Source: Gammaproteobacteria bacterium
GTDB lineage: Bacteria > Pseudomonadota > Gammaproteobacteria > Pseudomonadales > Azotimanducaceae
NCBI GenBank assembly: GCA_026706935.1
Contig: JAPOXV010000018.1
Span: 434,001 to 498,000 of the forward strand
Length of the DNA: 64,000 bases
Direction: 5' to 3'
Shown here: piece after piece, positions 44,536 to 54,027 of the stretch
Numbering within the stretch: position 1 is the stretch's first letter
How the letters are laid out: every line of letters begins with the position of its first letter
Program-made: the position numbers and the translations under genes
Notes under the pieces: generated by a model
Database searches by the model: none
Told to the model about the DNA's origin: nothing
What the model saw: only the letters and a program-made list of their open reading frames with translations

Positions 44536-45513
44536 ATGAAATTCGGTGTATTGCAGTTCTTCTCCTGGCCTGGTCGACGCGGTGATTTGTCAACCGTGTA
44601 CGAGCGTGCGCTTGATCGCGTCAAGACGATGGATCAAACGGGATTCGACGCAGTATGGCTTGCTGAACACCACTTCTCCACATACAGCGTGTGTCCTTCC
44701 GTCCACGTCATGGCAGCACACGTCGCAGGTATCACGAAGAATCTGCGAATCGGTACAGCCGTTAGCTTGGCGGCGTTCTACCACCCACTTCGCTTAGCTG
44801 AGGAAGTGGCGCTTCTTGACCACCTTACCGGAGGTCGCATCAACTGGGGCGCAGGACGCGGTTTCGACCGCAAAGAAATGGAGATCTTTGGCGTTGAAAT
44901 CGAAGACTCCAAGGAACAGTTTCACGAGCATGTTGAAATCGTGCTTCAAGCGTGGCAAAGCGACAAATTCAATTTCGAAGGACGATTCAATCAATTCCAC
45001 GATGTGGAGGTGCTTCCGAAGCCTCTCCAAGACCCTATCCCGTTCTGGATTGCGGCTTCATCACCGGAAGCAGTCATGTGGGCTGCTGAGAAGGGTTACG
45101 CAATCCTTATGGACCCGCACGCATCATGTGATGAACTTGCGCAAAAATATCAGCTCTACCAAGACACTTTGGCCGTTAACGGGCACGTCGTCAATGCAGT
45201 AACGCCGATGGCGCGCCTACTTGCAATCGCCGATCACGACGAACAAGCGGAACAAATAGCGCGGAACGGCTCGCAATGGATGTTTGGTAGCTATTTCAAT
45301 CAAGGGCGAGCGAAAACGACCGAGCCGGAATCAAATGAAAAACGGCTGAACGACTACGTTAAAAATACTGTGATTTGGGGCACACCGGAACGAGTTGCGG
45401 ATCGACTGATTGAGCTCGAGGAGACAAACTCGTTACACTATCTGCTTGCTGCACCACTGAGTCACGCAACATTTGTGAAGTTCGTAGATGAAGTAATGCC
45501 ACGCGTGGCGTAA
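44536..45513 (+). CDS. LLM class flavin-dependent oxidoreductase
   Basis: 325 residues. FDAVWLAEHHFSTYSVCPSV, NLRIGTAVSLAAFYHPLRLA, GGRINWGAGRGFDRKEMEIF and IPFWIAASSPEAVMWAAEKG place it among bacterial-luciferase-type monooxygenases, with the EHH motif as in alkanal monooxygenases. Second gene of the operon starting at 43303. Likely uses FMNH2 from a reductase elsewhere. Substrate unknown. Confidence 0.9.
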   Translation: MKFGVLQFFSWPGRRGDLSTVYERALDRVKTMDQTGFDAVWLAEHHFSTYSVCPSVHVMAAHVAGITKNLRIGTAVSLAAFYHPLRLAEEVALLDHLTGGRINWGAGRGFDRKEMEIFGVEIEDSKEQFHEHVEIVLQAWQSDKFNFEGRFNQFHDVEVLPKPLQDPIPFWIAASSPEAVMWAAEKGYAILMDPHASCDELAQKYQLYQDTLAVNGHVVNAVTPMARLLAIADHDEQAEQIARNGSQWMFGSYFNQGRAKTTEPESNEKRLNDYVKNTVIWGTPERVADRLIELEETNSLHYLLAAPLSHATFVKFVDEVMPRVA

Positions 45514-45540
45514 TCTAGCGCTATTAGAGGAATAACTTAA

Positions 45541-46362
45541 ATGTCGTTCGAGCCAGAGCAACACATCGCCGAGATTAATGAGCAGGGATACAGCATTGCG
45601 CAAGGCATCATGGATCCTGAATTTTGCGATGAAATAAAAAACGAAATAAGTCGATTAGAACAAGCGGGACCTCCAGCGATCGTTCAAAACGAATTTACAG
45701 GTTATAGGACGCTCCGCTATTTTGACCTACTAAATCAAGGTAGCGTTTGGGAACGAGTGGCTATACACACACCTGTACTTGACGTTATCAAAGGTGTACT
45801 TGGATCCGATTGCTTACTTTCGACGATGGGTACCGCGGTGATCGATCCCGGTGAAACCACACAGCGCATTCACTGCGATGACGGTCTATACGGAATCAAA
45901 CGTCCGCATAAGCATCTTGTATGCAATACGATGTGGGCTCTCTCAGACTTCACCAAAGAAAACGGCGCGACACGGTTGGTCCCGAATAGCCACAAGCTGC
46001 CTAACTATCCCGATGACCAATTGGACCGAAACACTGCGAGAAGAATCGACCCAACGGGCGCAGATCAAAGTTACGATTGCATCCAAGCTGAAATGCCAGC
46101 CGGTAGCGTCTGTTTCGTAGTTGGTACGTGCTATCACGGCGGCGGTGCAAATATGAGTGATCAACGTCGATGGGCGCTTACGATCAACTACTGCGCCGGA
46201 TCACAACGTCAACAAGAAAACCTGATGCTAGCTCACACTCGTTCTAAACTGGCATCGTTTTCACCCGAACTTCAAGCGATTCTCGGATTGCGGACAAGCT
46301 CCTATGGCGTTGGTCATATTAACGCTGGTGATCCAAAATCAATACTGATCCAATGTGATTAA
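45541..46362 (+). CDS. Phytanoyl-CoA dioxygenase (PhyH) family protein
   Basis: 273 residues. The iron ligands are His111 and Asp113 in RIHCDDGLYG and His199 in GTCYHGGGANMS. AGAGGAAT upstream of the ATG supports the start. The N-terminus INEQGYSIAQGIMDPEFCDE is family-typical. Third gene of the operon; its stop overlaps the start of the FAD monooxygenase. The sequence is clearly different from the other two PhyH proteins here. It probably hydroxylates an operon intermediate. Confidence 0.9.
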   Translation: MSFEPEQHIAEINEQGYSIAQGIMDPEFCDEIKNEISRLEQAGPPAIVQNEFTGYRTLRYFDLLNQGSVWERVAIHTPVLDVIKGVLGSDCLLSTMGTAVIDPGETTQRIHCDDGLYGIKRPHKHLVCNTMWALSDFTKENGATRLVPNSHKLPNYPDDQLDRNTARRIDPTGADQSYDCIQAEMPAGSVCFVVGTCYHGGGANMSDQRRWALTINYCAGSQRQQENLMLAHTRSKLASFSPELQAILGLRTSSYGVGHINAGDPKSILIQCD

Positions 46363-47557
46363 CGGTCTACCATCCGTCGCCATCGTTGGTGGTGGAATTG
46401 GTGGTTTGACATGTGCGTTAGCACTTGCAGACGTCGGGATCGAGTCTATCGTACTCGAACGATACAAGGGAGGTCCTGATGTTGGCGCGGGTATTCAACT
46501 CTCCCCCAACGCTACGCGAGTCTTCTATCGGCTAGGTTTCGAAAGCGATCTGGCCGCCATCGGTCGAACGCCAACAGCGATGGTATGGCTAGACGGTGAA
46601 ACAGACCGGCAGCTTGCTCGGTTGCCGATACGTGACTATGTAAACGCTGAATTTGACACTCCCTACCTCCAGTTTTATCGACCTGAATTGATGGACGTTT
46701 TGGAGTCGAGATGCAGCGATAACGCATTGATCGACCTTCGTAAGAGCACTCTAGTTCAAGACCTACGATTGAGTGAAGACGAAGTGATTCTTAAAACTTC
46801 AAATGGCGAAGTTCATTCTGATCTCTGCATTGGTGCTGACGGTACCAATTCCACGATTCGAAAGTTCACGAACAATTCTCAAAATCAACGTATCAATGCA
46901 GGATATGCGTATCGGACAGTGATCCCCCTATCCCAGCTCGACGAACACTACGCATCGGATGAGACGACTCTGTGGCTAAATTCCGCTTTTCATGTCGTAA
47001 CCTACGTCGTTGGCGAAGATTCATTCTTAAACTGTGTCTTCGTCGTCGAGTCTAGTGATTCAGACAGATTCGAGGACTTCCACCGACAAAAGTCGTCTCT
47101 TCACTCGCTGACTGCAACGATAGCCAATCCTAGCCCGCTCCTGGATACATTAATAAAACAAGTGCCAGACGAAACACTTTATAGATGGCCGCTCTACCAG
47201 TTTCCGCCAATACCCGTTCGTCTTGAACCACACCATCGAGTCGTACTAATCGGAGACGCTTGGCACACAACATTCCCGTTTGCAGGTCAAGGAGCTGCAC
47301 TCGCTATTGAGGACGCAGCCGCTCTAGCAACATGCATCTCCAACCGTAGTGAGCGCTCGCTGGACGATCGCATCAGTCGTTACGAGAATGCGAGAATCTC
47401 TAGAATCCAGCGAGTGCAGACGATATCCGCGCGAAATCGGACGGTTTACCATATTAAGAATCCAATCCTCAAACTGTTCCGGTCCTGGGTTGCTCGATTC
47501 GCTTATCGAAGCACGAGCCAGCTACTCTTTCGTTATGAAGGAATTGCTCATAACTAG
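46355..47557 (+). CDS. FAD-dependent aromatic-type monooxygenase
   Basis: 400 residues, GTG start overlapping the PhyH stop by eight bases. GxGxxG motif VAIVGGGIGGLTCALALADV, the second FAD motif DLCIGADGTNSTIRK, and the FAD-ribityl motif VVLIGDAWHTTFPFAGQGAA identify class A flavoprotein hydroxylases such as salicylate or 6-hydroxynicotinate monooxygenases. It uses NAD(P)H and O2. Fourth gene of the CoA-transferase operon, suggesting hydroxylation of a ring acid. Confidence 0.92.
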   Translation: MINGLPSVAIVGGGIGGLTCALALADVGIESIVLERYKGGPDVGAGIQLSPNATRVFYRLGFESDLAAIGRTPTAMVWLDGETDRQLARLPIRDYVNAEFDTPYLQFYRPELMDVLESRCSDNALIDLRKSTLVQDLRLSEDEVILKTSNGEVHSDLCIGADGTNSTIRKFTNNSQNQRINAGYAYRTVIPLSQLDEHYASDETTLWLNSAFHVVTYVVGEDSFLNCVFVVESSDSDRFEDFHRQKSSLHSLTATIANPSPLLDTLIKQVPDETLYRWPLYQFPPIPVRLEPHHRVVLIGDAWHTTFPFAGQGAALAIEDAAALATCISNRSERSLDDRISRYENARISRIQRVQTISARNRTVYHIKNPILKLFRSWVARFAYRSTSQLLFRYEGIAHN

Positions 47558-47688
47558 TTGATAGTAAAGTAAATAGATTGGTGATATTTGATTCTAGCTA
47601 GCTTGAATACTCGTTCCTAACTTCCAGCAATAAGATCGAATAAAACGTACGATTAGCACCTTCGCTTCGAGGTTTCCAGTCGTCGGCT

Positions 47689-47985
47689 ATGAATGTTCAT
47701 GTAGATTTATGCATTGTGCCATTGGGTGTGGGTGTGTCTGTGTCGCGCTATATCAGCGCGTGCCTAGACATACTCGAAAAATACGAGCTACCTCATACAT
47801 TGCATGCGTATGGCACGAATATCGAAGGCGATTACGATGCCGTGTTCGAAGCAATCAAAGCATGTCATGAGAAAATCCATGTTATGGGAGCGCCACGTAT
47901 CACAACGACGATCAAATTAGGAACTCGAGTCGATAAAGCGCAAACGCTGCACGACAAGGTCAGAAGTGTCGAGGCAAAACGCTAG
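47689..47985 (+). CDS. MTH1187 family thiamine-binding protein (UPF0045)
   Basis: 98 residues. The opening MNVHVDLCIVPLGVGVSVSR and the later TLHAYGTNIEGDYDAVFEAI, KIHVMGAPRITTTIKLGTRV follow the YkoF/MTH1187 fold that binds thiamine or HMP between dimers. Cytoplasmic, no signal. No TPP riboswitch was found upstream. It stands alone between the monooxygenase operon and the HtrA gene. Confidence 0.88.
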   Translation: MNVHVDLCIVPLGVGVSVSRYISACLDILEKYELPHTLHAYGTNIEGDYDAVFEAIKACHEKIHVMGAPRITTTIKLGTRVDKAQTLHDKVRSVEAKR

Positions 47986-48069
47986 ATTCAGTTCTGAACT
48001 TAAAGCTCCGAAAAATATCTAATTCGGTGCTGCAAAAGACCATGTCAACACTTCCGAAGAGCTTACAGA

Positions 48070-49416
48070 ATGTCCGATGGACCATTGAAGAACGTTAGAA
48101 CTGAGTCTTCACTAATTCGCCGTTTCAGCGCCGCCGTACTTGTGCTGATGGCGTCGGCTTCAACTGCGCACATACTAGGCGTAATCGAAGGTGAACGACC
48201 TTCGCTGGCCCCTGTATTAGCGGGGATGAAGGATGCGGTCGTTAACATCAGCGTGACCACGCGTCAAGGTTACCGCATCGACTGGTTTGACGAATGGGGA
48301 GAGATCAGCCCTCGTCGTACCTACCGTGATGTGCAAGCTGCCGGTTCTGGCGTGATTATCGACGCCAATCGGGGCTTGGTTGTCACCAACCACCATGTCG
48401 TTGCACAGGCTCGACGTATTGTCATTACGCTCCAAGATCAACGGTCTTTTGACGCTGAATTCCTCGGAAGTGATCCTACGACCGACATCGCGGTTTTAAA
48501 GATTGACGCTGACAATTTGACGGAACTTAAGCTCGGTGACGCCGAAGAATTGCGAGTCGGCGACTTCGTAATCGCTATCGGGAATCCTTTCGGCATCGGA
48601 CAAACCGTGACTTCGGGAATAGTAAGTGCGCTTGGAAGAAATCAGATGGATATATTGGGTGTCGAGGACTTCATTCAAACCGACGCGTCTATTAACCAAG
48701 GAAATTCAGGTGGTGCACTGATTGACATCGACGGGAATCTCGTAGGTATCAACACCGCGATACTTAGTCCATCAGGTGTTAGTAGTGGAATCGGGTTCGC
48801 CATTCCGTCTGATATTGTGAAGGCGATCGCCGATCAACTGATTGAGTATGGTGATATAAGCCGCGGGATGTTTGGAATCGAATTCCGACCAATCACTCGG
48901 CAATATGCAGATACGCTCGGATTACCGACGATCAATGGCGTCGTTGTTACTAAAGTTATCGCAGGTTCTGGCGCAGAAAGGGCAGGTATGCGCATCGACG
49001 ACGTCATCACCGAAGTAGACGGTAAAGAAATCGTGAATTCGCAAGACCTTCTTACGAAAATCGCGTTACTTCGAGTTGGACAAGAATTCAATCTAAAAGT
49101 CATACGCAAAGGCGAGGAGATTCAATTCCAAGGAACAGTGCAAGAGTTCGAGATCGGCAATGAGTTGGTTCCTGGTGTATACGTTGACAACATTCCCGCG
49201 AGTCACCCATACTACGGTCGAATCCGAGGCATCGTCGTATCCACGGTCGATCGACGACTGACTGAGACGCAACTATTGGTCGGTGATGTTGTACTTGAGA
49301 TTAACCGAGAGCGTATTTCCCGACTTGGCGATCTTCAGTCAGTCGAGCTTGATAACCGACCGTTGATCTTGCTCGTATTGCGAGGTTCGCAACAGTTTCG
49401 CATGGTACTCCGTTAA
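48070..49416 (+). CDS. HtrA/DegP-type serine protease with PDZ domains
   Basis: 448 residues. A hydrophobic N-terminal segment (residues about 19-35) targets or anchors it to the periplasm. The triad is His109 (VVTNHHVVAQ), Asp139 (TDIAVLKID) and Ser213 (NQGNSGGALIDI). Two PDZ domains follow, at about residues 275-355 and 360-445. It degrades misfolded envelope proteins. The closest functional label is DegQ/DegS, but the exact orthologue is not settled. It is followed 21 bases later by an aldolase gene. Confidence 0.92.
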   Translation: MSDGPLKNVRTESSLIRRFSAAVLVLMASASTAHILGVIEGERPSLAPVLAGMKDAVVNISVTTRQGYRIDWFDEWGEISPRRTYRDVQAAGSGVIIDANRGLVVTNHHVVAQARRIVITLQDQRSFDAEFLGSDPTTDIAVLKIDADNLTELKLGDAEELRVGDFVIAIGNPFGIGQTVTSGIVSALGRNQMDILGVEDFIQTDASINQGNSGGALIDIDGNLVGINTAILSPSGVSSGIGFAIPSDIVKAIADQLIEYGDISRGMFGIEFRPITRQYADTLGLPTINGVVVTKVIAGSGAERAGMRIDDVITEVDGKEIVNSQDLLTKIALLRVGQEFNLKVIRKGEEIQFQGTVQEFEIGNELVPGVYVDNIPASHPYYGRIRGIVVSTVDRRLTETQLLVGDVVLEINRERISRLGDLQSVELDNRPLILLVLRGSQQFRMVLR

Positions 49417-49437
49417 ACGCATAGAGCTCGTGAACCA

Positions 49438-50139
49438 ATGACATCAGATCTTCAGTCTAAAAAGAGTGAGCTAAAGCGGCAGATTGCACTCGGATATCAG
49501 CTATTTGCTGAACTCGGTTGGGGTGACTTAGGCGACGGGCATATCAGTGGACGTGATCCTGCTGATCCGGACACGATCTGGCTACTCGATGCGAATACAC
49601 CATTTAAACACGCGAGTGAACACCATCTTGTAAGACTAAATTCGGACGGTGATGTCATTGAAGGTGAAGGCGCAACGAATTGGCCGGCGTTCTACATTCA
49701 CTATCCCATCCTCGTCAGAAGACCAGACATCAACAGCGTCGCACATACGCATACGCCGTTCGGCACCCCTTTCGCGGCGGAGGCTCGTAAATTCGACGCG
49801 ATTACTCAAGAGTCGTGTATCTTCATCGACGATCACAACGTTTTTGATGATGAAGAAGTTCAGGTTCAAGATACCGATTGCGGTTTTCGAATTGCTGAAT
49901 CGCTTGGACGCAATCGCGGCTTAATCTTGCGTAACCACGGATTACTGTCGGTTGGAAAAACCCCAAAAGAATCAGTCGTATGGTTCATCATGATGGAACG
50001 TGTTGCGGAAGCGCACTTGAAAACTCGGCATCCCCAACCTATTTCACACAACGCCGCTCTCTATGCTAAGGCGGACCTCGCGACCGACAGTCAAGTTGAA
50101 CACTCGTTCGCCAATCTAGTGGCGCACCATTTAGCATAG
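49438..50139 (+). CDS. Class II aldolase/adducin family protein
   Basis: 233 residues. The Zn site is visible as VAHTHTPFGTPF (His-x-His) and the later LRNHGLLSVGKTP (His). The opening FAELGWGDLGDGHISGRDP with GHIS matches the phosphate-binding loop of fuculose-phosphate aldolase relatives. Such enzymes cleave or epimerise sugar phosphates, or are uncharacterised. It precedes the SGNH hydrolase gene by 57 bases on the same strand, probably co-transcribed. Confidence 0.9.
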   Translation: MTSDLQSKKSELKRQIALGYQLFAELGWGDLGDGHISGRDPADPDTIWLLDANTPFKHASEHHLVRLNSDGDVIEGEGATNWPAFYIHYPILVRRPDINSVAHTHTPFGTPFAAEARKFDAITQESCIFIDDHNVFDDEEVQVQDTDCGFRIAESLGRNRGLILRNHGLLSVGKTPKESVVWFIMMERVAEAHLKTRHPQPISHNAALYAKADLATDSQVEHSFANLVAHHLA

Positions 50140-50196
50140 ATAAGCCATTCATTGTCGCGCGGTTAAATATCCGACCGCTCACAATACCGGGGACAA

Positions 50197-51336
50197 ATGG
50201 AATCGTTTAGCTTCAATGAGATCGATCCTACCTTAGTAAATATTCACGGCTCACTCGATTTCGACAGGCGACCTGAGGGACTAGGCGTTCGACGCCTTCC
50301 TGCGTGGACTCGACCGCAAGTCCCACAAGGACTAGATGTAATGGCACGCATGCCTTCTGGCGTTCGCGTCCAGCTACTCACGGATGCGACCGAAGTCTCC
50401 TTGAGAGCGCTTACGACAACGTTTCGAATTGAAAACGGTGAACCTGCCGAAGTTCCGTTCCAGCTGCAAGTTGGTGACGCACTCGACACTAAGTTCATGA
50501 ATCGTGGTCACCACATCAAACCTGATCCGTCCTCGCCAAATGGATTCGAGCTAGTACGTGGCGAAGCTGACGAGGTGAAGTTTGTTGACCTACCGAACGG
50601 TGACAAGTTTTGCGAGATCTGGTTACCGCACAACGCGTACGTCATGCTTCAGCGTCTGACGATCAACGAAGGTGCTTCATTGAAACCATTACCGATCGAA
50701 ACGCGAAAACGGTGGATCCATTACGGTAGTTCGATCAGTCACTGCATGGAAGCGAAACTCCCGAGTGAAACTTGGCCTGCTGTTGCAGCTCGCAGCGCAG
50801 GACTATCTCTGATGAGTTTCGGTGTCGGCGGCCAATGCCATCTCGACCAATTCATGGCTAGAACCATACGTGAGCAGAAAGCAGACTTCATCAGTATGAA
50901 GATCGGAATCAACATCATCAATCTTGACTCAATGAAAGAGCGCGTCTTCACGCCAGCGATGCATGGGTTCCTCGATACGATTAGAGAGAAGAAACCACTC
51001 ACTCCGATTCTTGTAATCTCACCCATCTACTGTCCTAGTGCGGAGACGCGACCTGGTCCAACCATCCCAGACGGTAGTGGTAAATTCCAGACCAACGAAG
51101 CCAATCTAGATACGGGGTCGATGTCGTTGACGCGAGTGAGAGAGATTCTTCAAGATCTCATCGAACAGCGGCGCTCGCACGGAGATAAAAATCTCAGCTA
51201 CTTCAACGGTCTTGAGCTATTCAACAAAGAAGACCGCAACGACTTGCCCGATGACCTACACCCCAATCCCGCCGGTTACATTCGAATGGGAAATCGATTC
51301 TTCGAAAAGTACCTTAGAGACCACGGTCCTCGGTAA
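50197..51336 (+). CDS. SGNH/GDSL-type hydrolase with N-terminal beta domain
   Basis: 379 residues. The C-terminal half is an SGNH hydrolase: block I Ser in IHYGSSISHCME, block II Gly in FGVGGQCHL, block III Asn in MKIGINIINL, block V Asp/His in DLPDDLHPNPAGY. The first 160 residues form a beta-rich domain (VRVQLLTDATEVSLRALTTT) as in carbohydrate esterases that deacylate glycans. No signal peptide, so an intracellular esterase is expected. GGGGA precedes the start. Convergent with the next gene. Confidence 0.9.
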   Translation: MESFSFNEIDPTLVNIHGSLDFDRRPEGLGVRRLPAWTRPQVPQGLDVMARMPSGVRVQLLTDATEVSLRALTTTFRIENGEPAEVPFQLQVGDALDTKFMNRGHHIKPDPSSPNGFELVRGEADEVKFVDLPNGDKFCEIWLPHNAYVMLQRLTINEGASLKPLPIETRKRWIHYGSSISHCMEAKLPSETWPAVAARSAGLSLMSFGVGGQCHLDQFMARTIREQKADFISMKIGINIINLDSMKERVFTPAMHGFLDTIREKKPLTPILVISPIYCPSAETRPGPTIPDGSGKFQTNEANLDTGSMSLTRVREILQDLIEQRRSHGDKNLSYFNGLELFNKEDRNDLPDDLHPNPAGYIRMGNRFFEKYLRDHGPR

Positions 51337-51345
51337 CGCTATTAG

Positions 51346-51816
51346 CTAATCTGAACGCAACCACTTAATTAGAGCTTTATCCGGATCTGCGATCTCTGCG
51401 ATTGACGTGTAGAAGAAGTCGTGCCAGTTCTTCTCCGGGAAGGCTGTAAACAGCATCAGATTTAATGGATAGTCCTCGCTATCAGTGCTTTTTCGAAAAT
51501 CATCTCGAAAAAGAAAAACCGCTTTTTCCAGTGCGATTGCCATACCTAATTCGATCATTACACCTTCGTCAGGTGGACAGCCGTTGACGATTGCGAAGGT
51601 ACCATCTGAGTTTCGCACATCTGCGTAGTCCGCTTGTCCTACTCGATAGGCCCAACCTTTCTCGGAAAAATCGATCTGGTTGTTACGCTCGAAAGGTTCC
51701 CAGACTTCGACACCTAGCCGCGTCAATTCCTCGACCAACTTCGGCAGTGGTCCGGATCTTCCCAACTCGCTAAAGCCATAGTCATTCGCCAGATAAAGCG
51801 TTTTTCGAGTACTCAT
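51346..51816 (-). CDS. Nucleoside 2-deoxyribosyltransferase family protein
   Basis: 156 residues from ATG 51816; an in-frame GTG at 51840 would add eight. The active-site motif CPPDEGVMIELGMAIALEK (Glu nucleophile and helix) and the opening TLYLANDYGFSELGRSG fit this Rossmann-like family, which swaps bases between deoxynucleosides or hydrolyses nucleotides. Later EWxDF-type sequence (NWHDFFY) marks the C-terminal helix. May be a nucleotide-salvage or DNA-damage-linked enzyme. Confidence 0.88.
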   Translation of the reverse strand: MSTRKTLYLANDYGFSELGRSGPLPKLVEELTRLGVEVWEPFERNNQIDFSEKGWAYRVGQADYADVRNSDGTFAIVNGCPPDEGVMIELGMAIALEKAVFLFRDDFRKSTDSEDYPLNLMLFTAFPEKNWHDFFYTSIAEIADPDKALIKWLRSD

Positions 51817-51892
51817 GTCATTCTGAAACTCGTTTAGCACATGATGGCGTATTGTCTAATTTCGCGTCTGCGAATCCGACGAGACCTAAGCG

Positions 51893-52801
51893 ATGAAATT
51901 TGGTGCACAGTTAGTCAACTACTTCACTACATGGGAAGCCACCTTACCAACGATCAAGACGGTCGAGGCTGGGCGTTTCAATAGTCTATGGTGGTCCGAT
52001 CACTTTCTACCGCCTGTCGGTGGAAATATGGAACACGGCGGCGCACTTGAAGGATGGTCGTTAATCACCGCCGCAGCCGCGATTACTTCCCGTGTTGAAC
52101 TCGGTTTGCTGGTCAGTGGCAATACGTATCGTAACCCAGGATTGCTCGCCAAAATGGCAACGACGGTCGATGAGATTTCAGGCGGTCGCTACATTCTCGG
52201 CTTCGGCGCCGCATGGTTCAAAAGGGAACATGAAGCTTACGGCTGGGTATTCCCTGGATTGAAAGAACGATGTGATCGACTGGAGGAAGCAGCCGAGCTC
52301 ATCCGATTGCTATTTACATCGTCGGAACCGGTAACGTACCAAGGCAACTACTACTCTCTTGACAACGCCCCTCTCTCACCCGCTTGTACGTCACAACCAC
52401 ATACGCCGATTTTGATCGGCGGAAATGGTGAAAAACGCACACTTCTAACGTGCGCCAAGTACGCAGATGTATGCAACATCGATTTCAATAACCCTGGTTC
52501 CCCAGAGATTTTTAGGCACAAGATCCGCGTCTTAGAGCAGCATTGTGAATCGATCGGACGCGACCCATCTGAAATCCGTAAGACGGTCCTGATACCAATG
52601 CGTATTGAGGACGACGAAGCACGAGCAGAAGAACTGCGGCGTCCCCGACCTTGGACACTCACAGGTACGACATCGTATATCGCCGACCTAATTCAGCAGT
52701 ACATAGATGCAGGTGCGGAGGAGGTCATGTTCGCCGGTGTACCGACGCGCGCCGAGTATTTCGAGCGTATTGATAAAGAGATTTTGGCGCAATTCGACTA
52801 A
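51893..52801 (+). CDS. LLM class flavin-dependent oxidoreductase
   Basis: 302 residues. GRFNSLWWSDHFLPPVGG, SRVELGLLVSGNTYRNPGLL, GGRYILGFGAAWFKREHEAY and HTPILIGGNGEKRTLLTCAK fit the F420- or FMNH2-dependent branch, nearer to the enzyme at 27807 than to those with the EHH motif. It is divergent from the deoxyribosyltransferase gene and convergent with the CoA-transferase pair. Confidence 0.88.
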   Translation: MKFGAQLVNYFTTWEATLPTIKTVEAGRFNSLWWSDHFLPPVGGNMEHGGALEGWSLITAAAAITSRVELGLLVSGNTYRNPGLLAKMATTVDEISGGRYILGFGAAWFKREHEAYGWVFPGLKERCDRLEEAAELIRLLFTSSEPVTYQGNYYSLDNAPLSPACTSQPHTPILIGGNGEKRTLLTCAKYADVCNIDFNNPGSPEIFRHKIRVLEQHCESIGRDPSEIRKTVLIPMRIEDDEARAEELRRPRPWTLTGTTSYIADLIQQYIDAGAEEVMFAGVPTRAEYFERIDKEILAQFD

Positions 52802-52817
52802 TTGAGGATCAACGCAT

Positions 52818-54026
52818 TTACGTAAGGAATCCCGCTTCCTCACCGTCATGTACTGCTTCTTTGGACATACCGAGCCAATCAGCTAAGACATCGACATTGT
52901 CTTCTCCGAGTACTCTCGAGCGCTTGTAAGTTTCGCACGGGGTTTTGTCGAAGTAGATCGGAAGGCGATCAGCAAACGTTTCGCCAAGCGCCGGGTGCGA
53001 TTCATCCATTGAAGTAATGAAATCGTGAGCTTGGAGTTGTGGATCCGATTCCACTAAATCAATCCCAGTCTGCACCGTGCCTGCAGGCACACCCGCGTCT
53101 TGAAGTTCATACATAAGTTCATTGGCGTCTTGTTCCTTTGTCCACGCATTGATGTGATCATCTATTTCGTCAGCGTGTTCGGATCGGCTCTTCGCTGAGA
53201 GGAACTTTTCACTTCGACACCACTCTGGGTCACCCATCACCGAACAAAGCGACTGCCACTCTTCATCGTCGCGACATACGATTGCCAACCAACGTTCGTC
53301 GAGGATGTCGTCGCCTTCTGAACGACACTCGTAGCAGCCGTGTGGTGCGAACATGTCATAAGGTAATCGATTACCACAAGGATGCGCTTCTTTTCCGTTA
53401 ACGAAGTAGTCCAACAAACTAACCCCGATCATTGCGGTGCCGACCTCGAATTGCGATAGGTCGATCTGTTGTCCTTTTCCTGTCTGACGACGTGCTTCGA
53501 TTGCCGAGAGGATCGCGACGGCCCCATGGAGACCCGCTTGGTGGTCGTTGTACGAAAAACCGAGACCAATAGGTCCACCGTCAGGAACCCCTGTCGTATA
53601 GGTCAGACCTGCAAGCGCATGGATGGTTGGTGCGTAAGTTACGAAGTCGCTCCACGGTCCGCCGCTACCCATTCCAGACATCTGAACGTAGATAACCTGA
53701 TCGTTCGTTGCGCTGATCTGGTCAAATCCGATACCCCAACGGTCTAAAACACCGAGCGAAAAGTTGTCGATCACAACATCTGCTTGATGTGCTAACGAAA
53801 TTGCTACGTCCTTCGCGTCGTCATGACTCATATCTAGTGCGAGCGCCCGTTTGTTTCGGTTCCATATCGCGTAGTAAGGTGAATTCGGTGCATTGTTGGC
53901 TGCCGCGCGTTTAACTGAGTTCACCTTCACGACATCAGCGCCCATATCACCGAGCAGTCGAGTGCAAAACGGTCCTGCGAGCACGTGCGTGAAATCGAGA
54001 ATCCGGATCCCTTCTAATGGACGCAC
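52818..54026 (-). CDS. CaiB/BaiF CoA-transferase subunit lacking the usual Asp
   Basis: 402 residues from the GTG at 54026, which has GGGAG seven bases upstream and lies one base after the partner's stop; an in-frame TTG at 54053 is less likely. Motifs: LDFTHVLAGPFCTRLLGDMG, RNKRALALDMSHDD and ADVVIDNFSLG. At the catalytic position the usual F-D-L-x-x-x-A-x-S-G reads YAPTIHALAGL, so the Asp nucleophile is replaced. With the adjacent gene it could form a two-subunit enzyme in which only the partner is active, as in known class III pairs such as BbsEF. Confidence 0.88.
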   Translation of the reverse strand: MRPLEGIRILDFTHVLAGPFCTRLLGDMGADVVKVNSVKRAAANNAPNSPYYAIWNRNKRALALDMSHDDAKDVAISLAHQADVVIDNFSLGVLDRWGIGFDQISATNDQVIYVQMSGMGSGGPWSDFVTYAPTIHALAGLTYTTGVPDGGPIGLGFSYNDHQAGLHGAVAILSAIEARRQTGKGQQIDLSQFEVGTAMIGVSLLDYFVNGKEAHPCGNRLPYDMFAPHGCYECRSEGDDILDERWLAIVCRDDEEWQSLCSVMGDPEWCRSEKFLSAKSRSEHADEIDDHINAWTKEQDANELMYELQDAGVPAGTVQTGIDLVESDPQLQAHDFITSMDESHPALGETFADRLPIYFDKTPCETYKRSRVLGEDNVDVLADWLGMSKEAVHDGEEAGFLT

Positions 54027-54027
54027 T

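Noticed and set aside
47558-47688. TPP riboswitch upstream of the thiamine-binding protein
   Set aside because: No CTGAGA or related core elements were seen.
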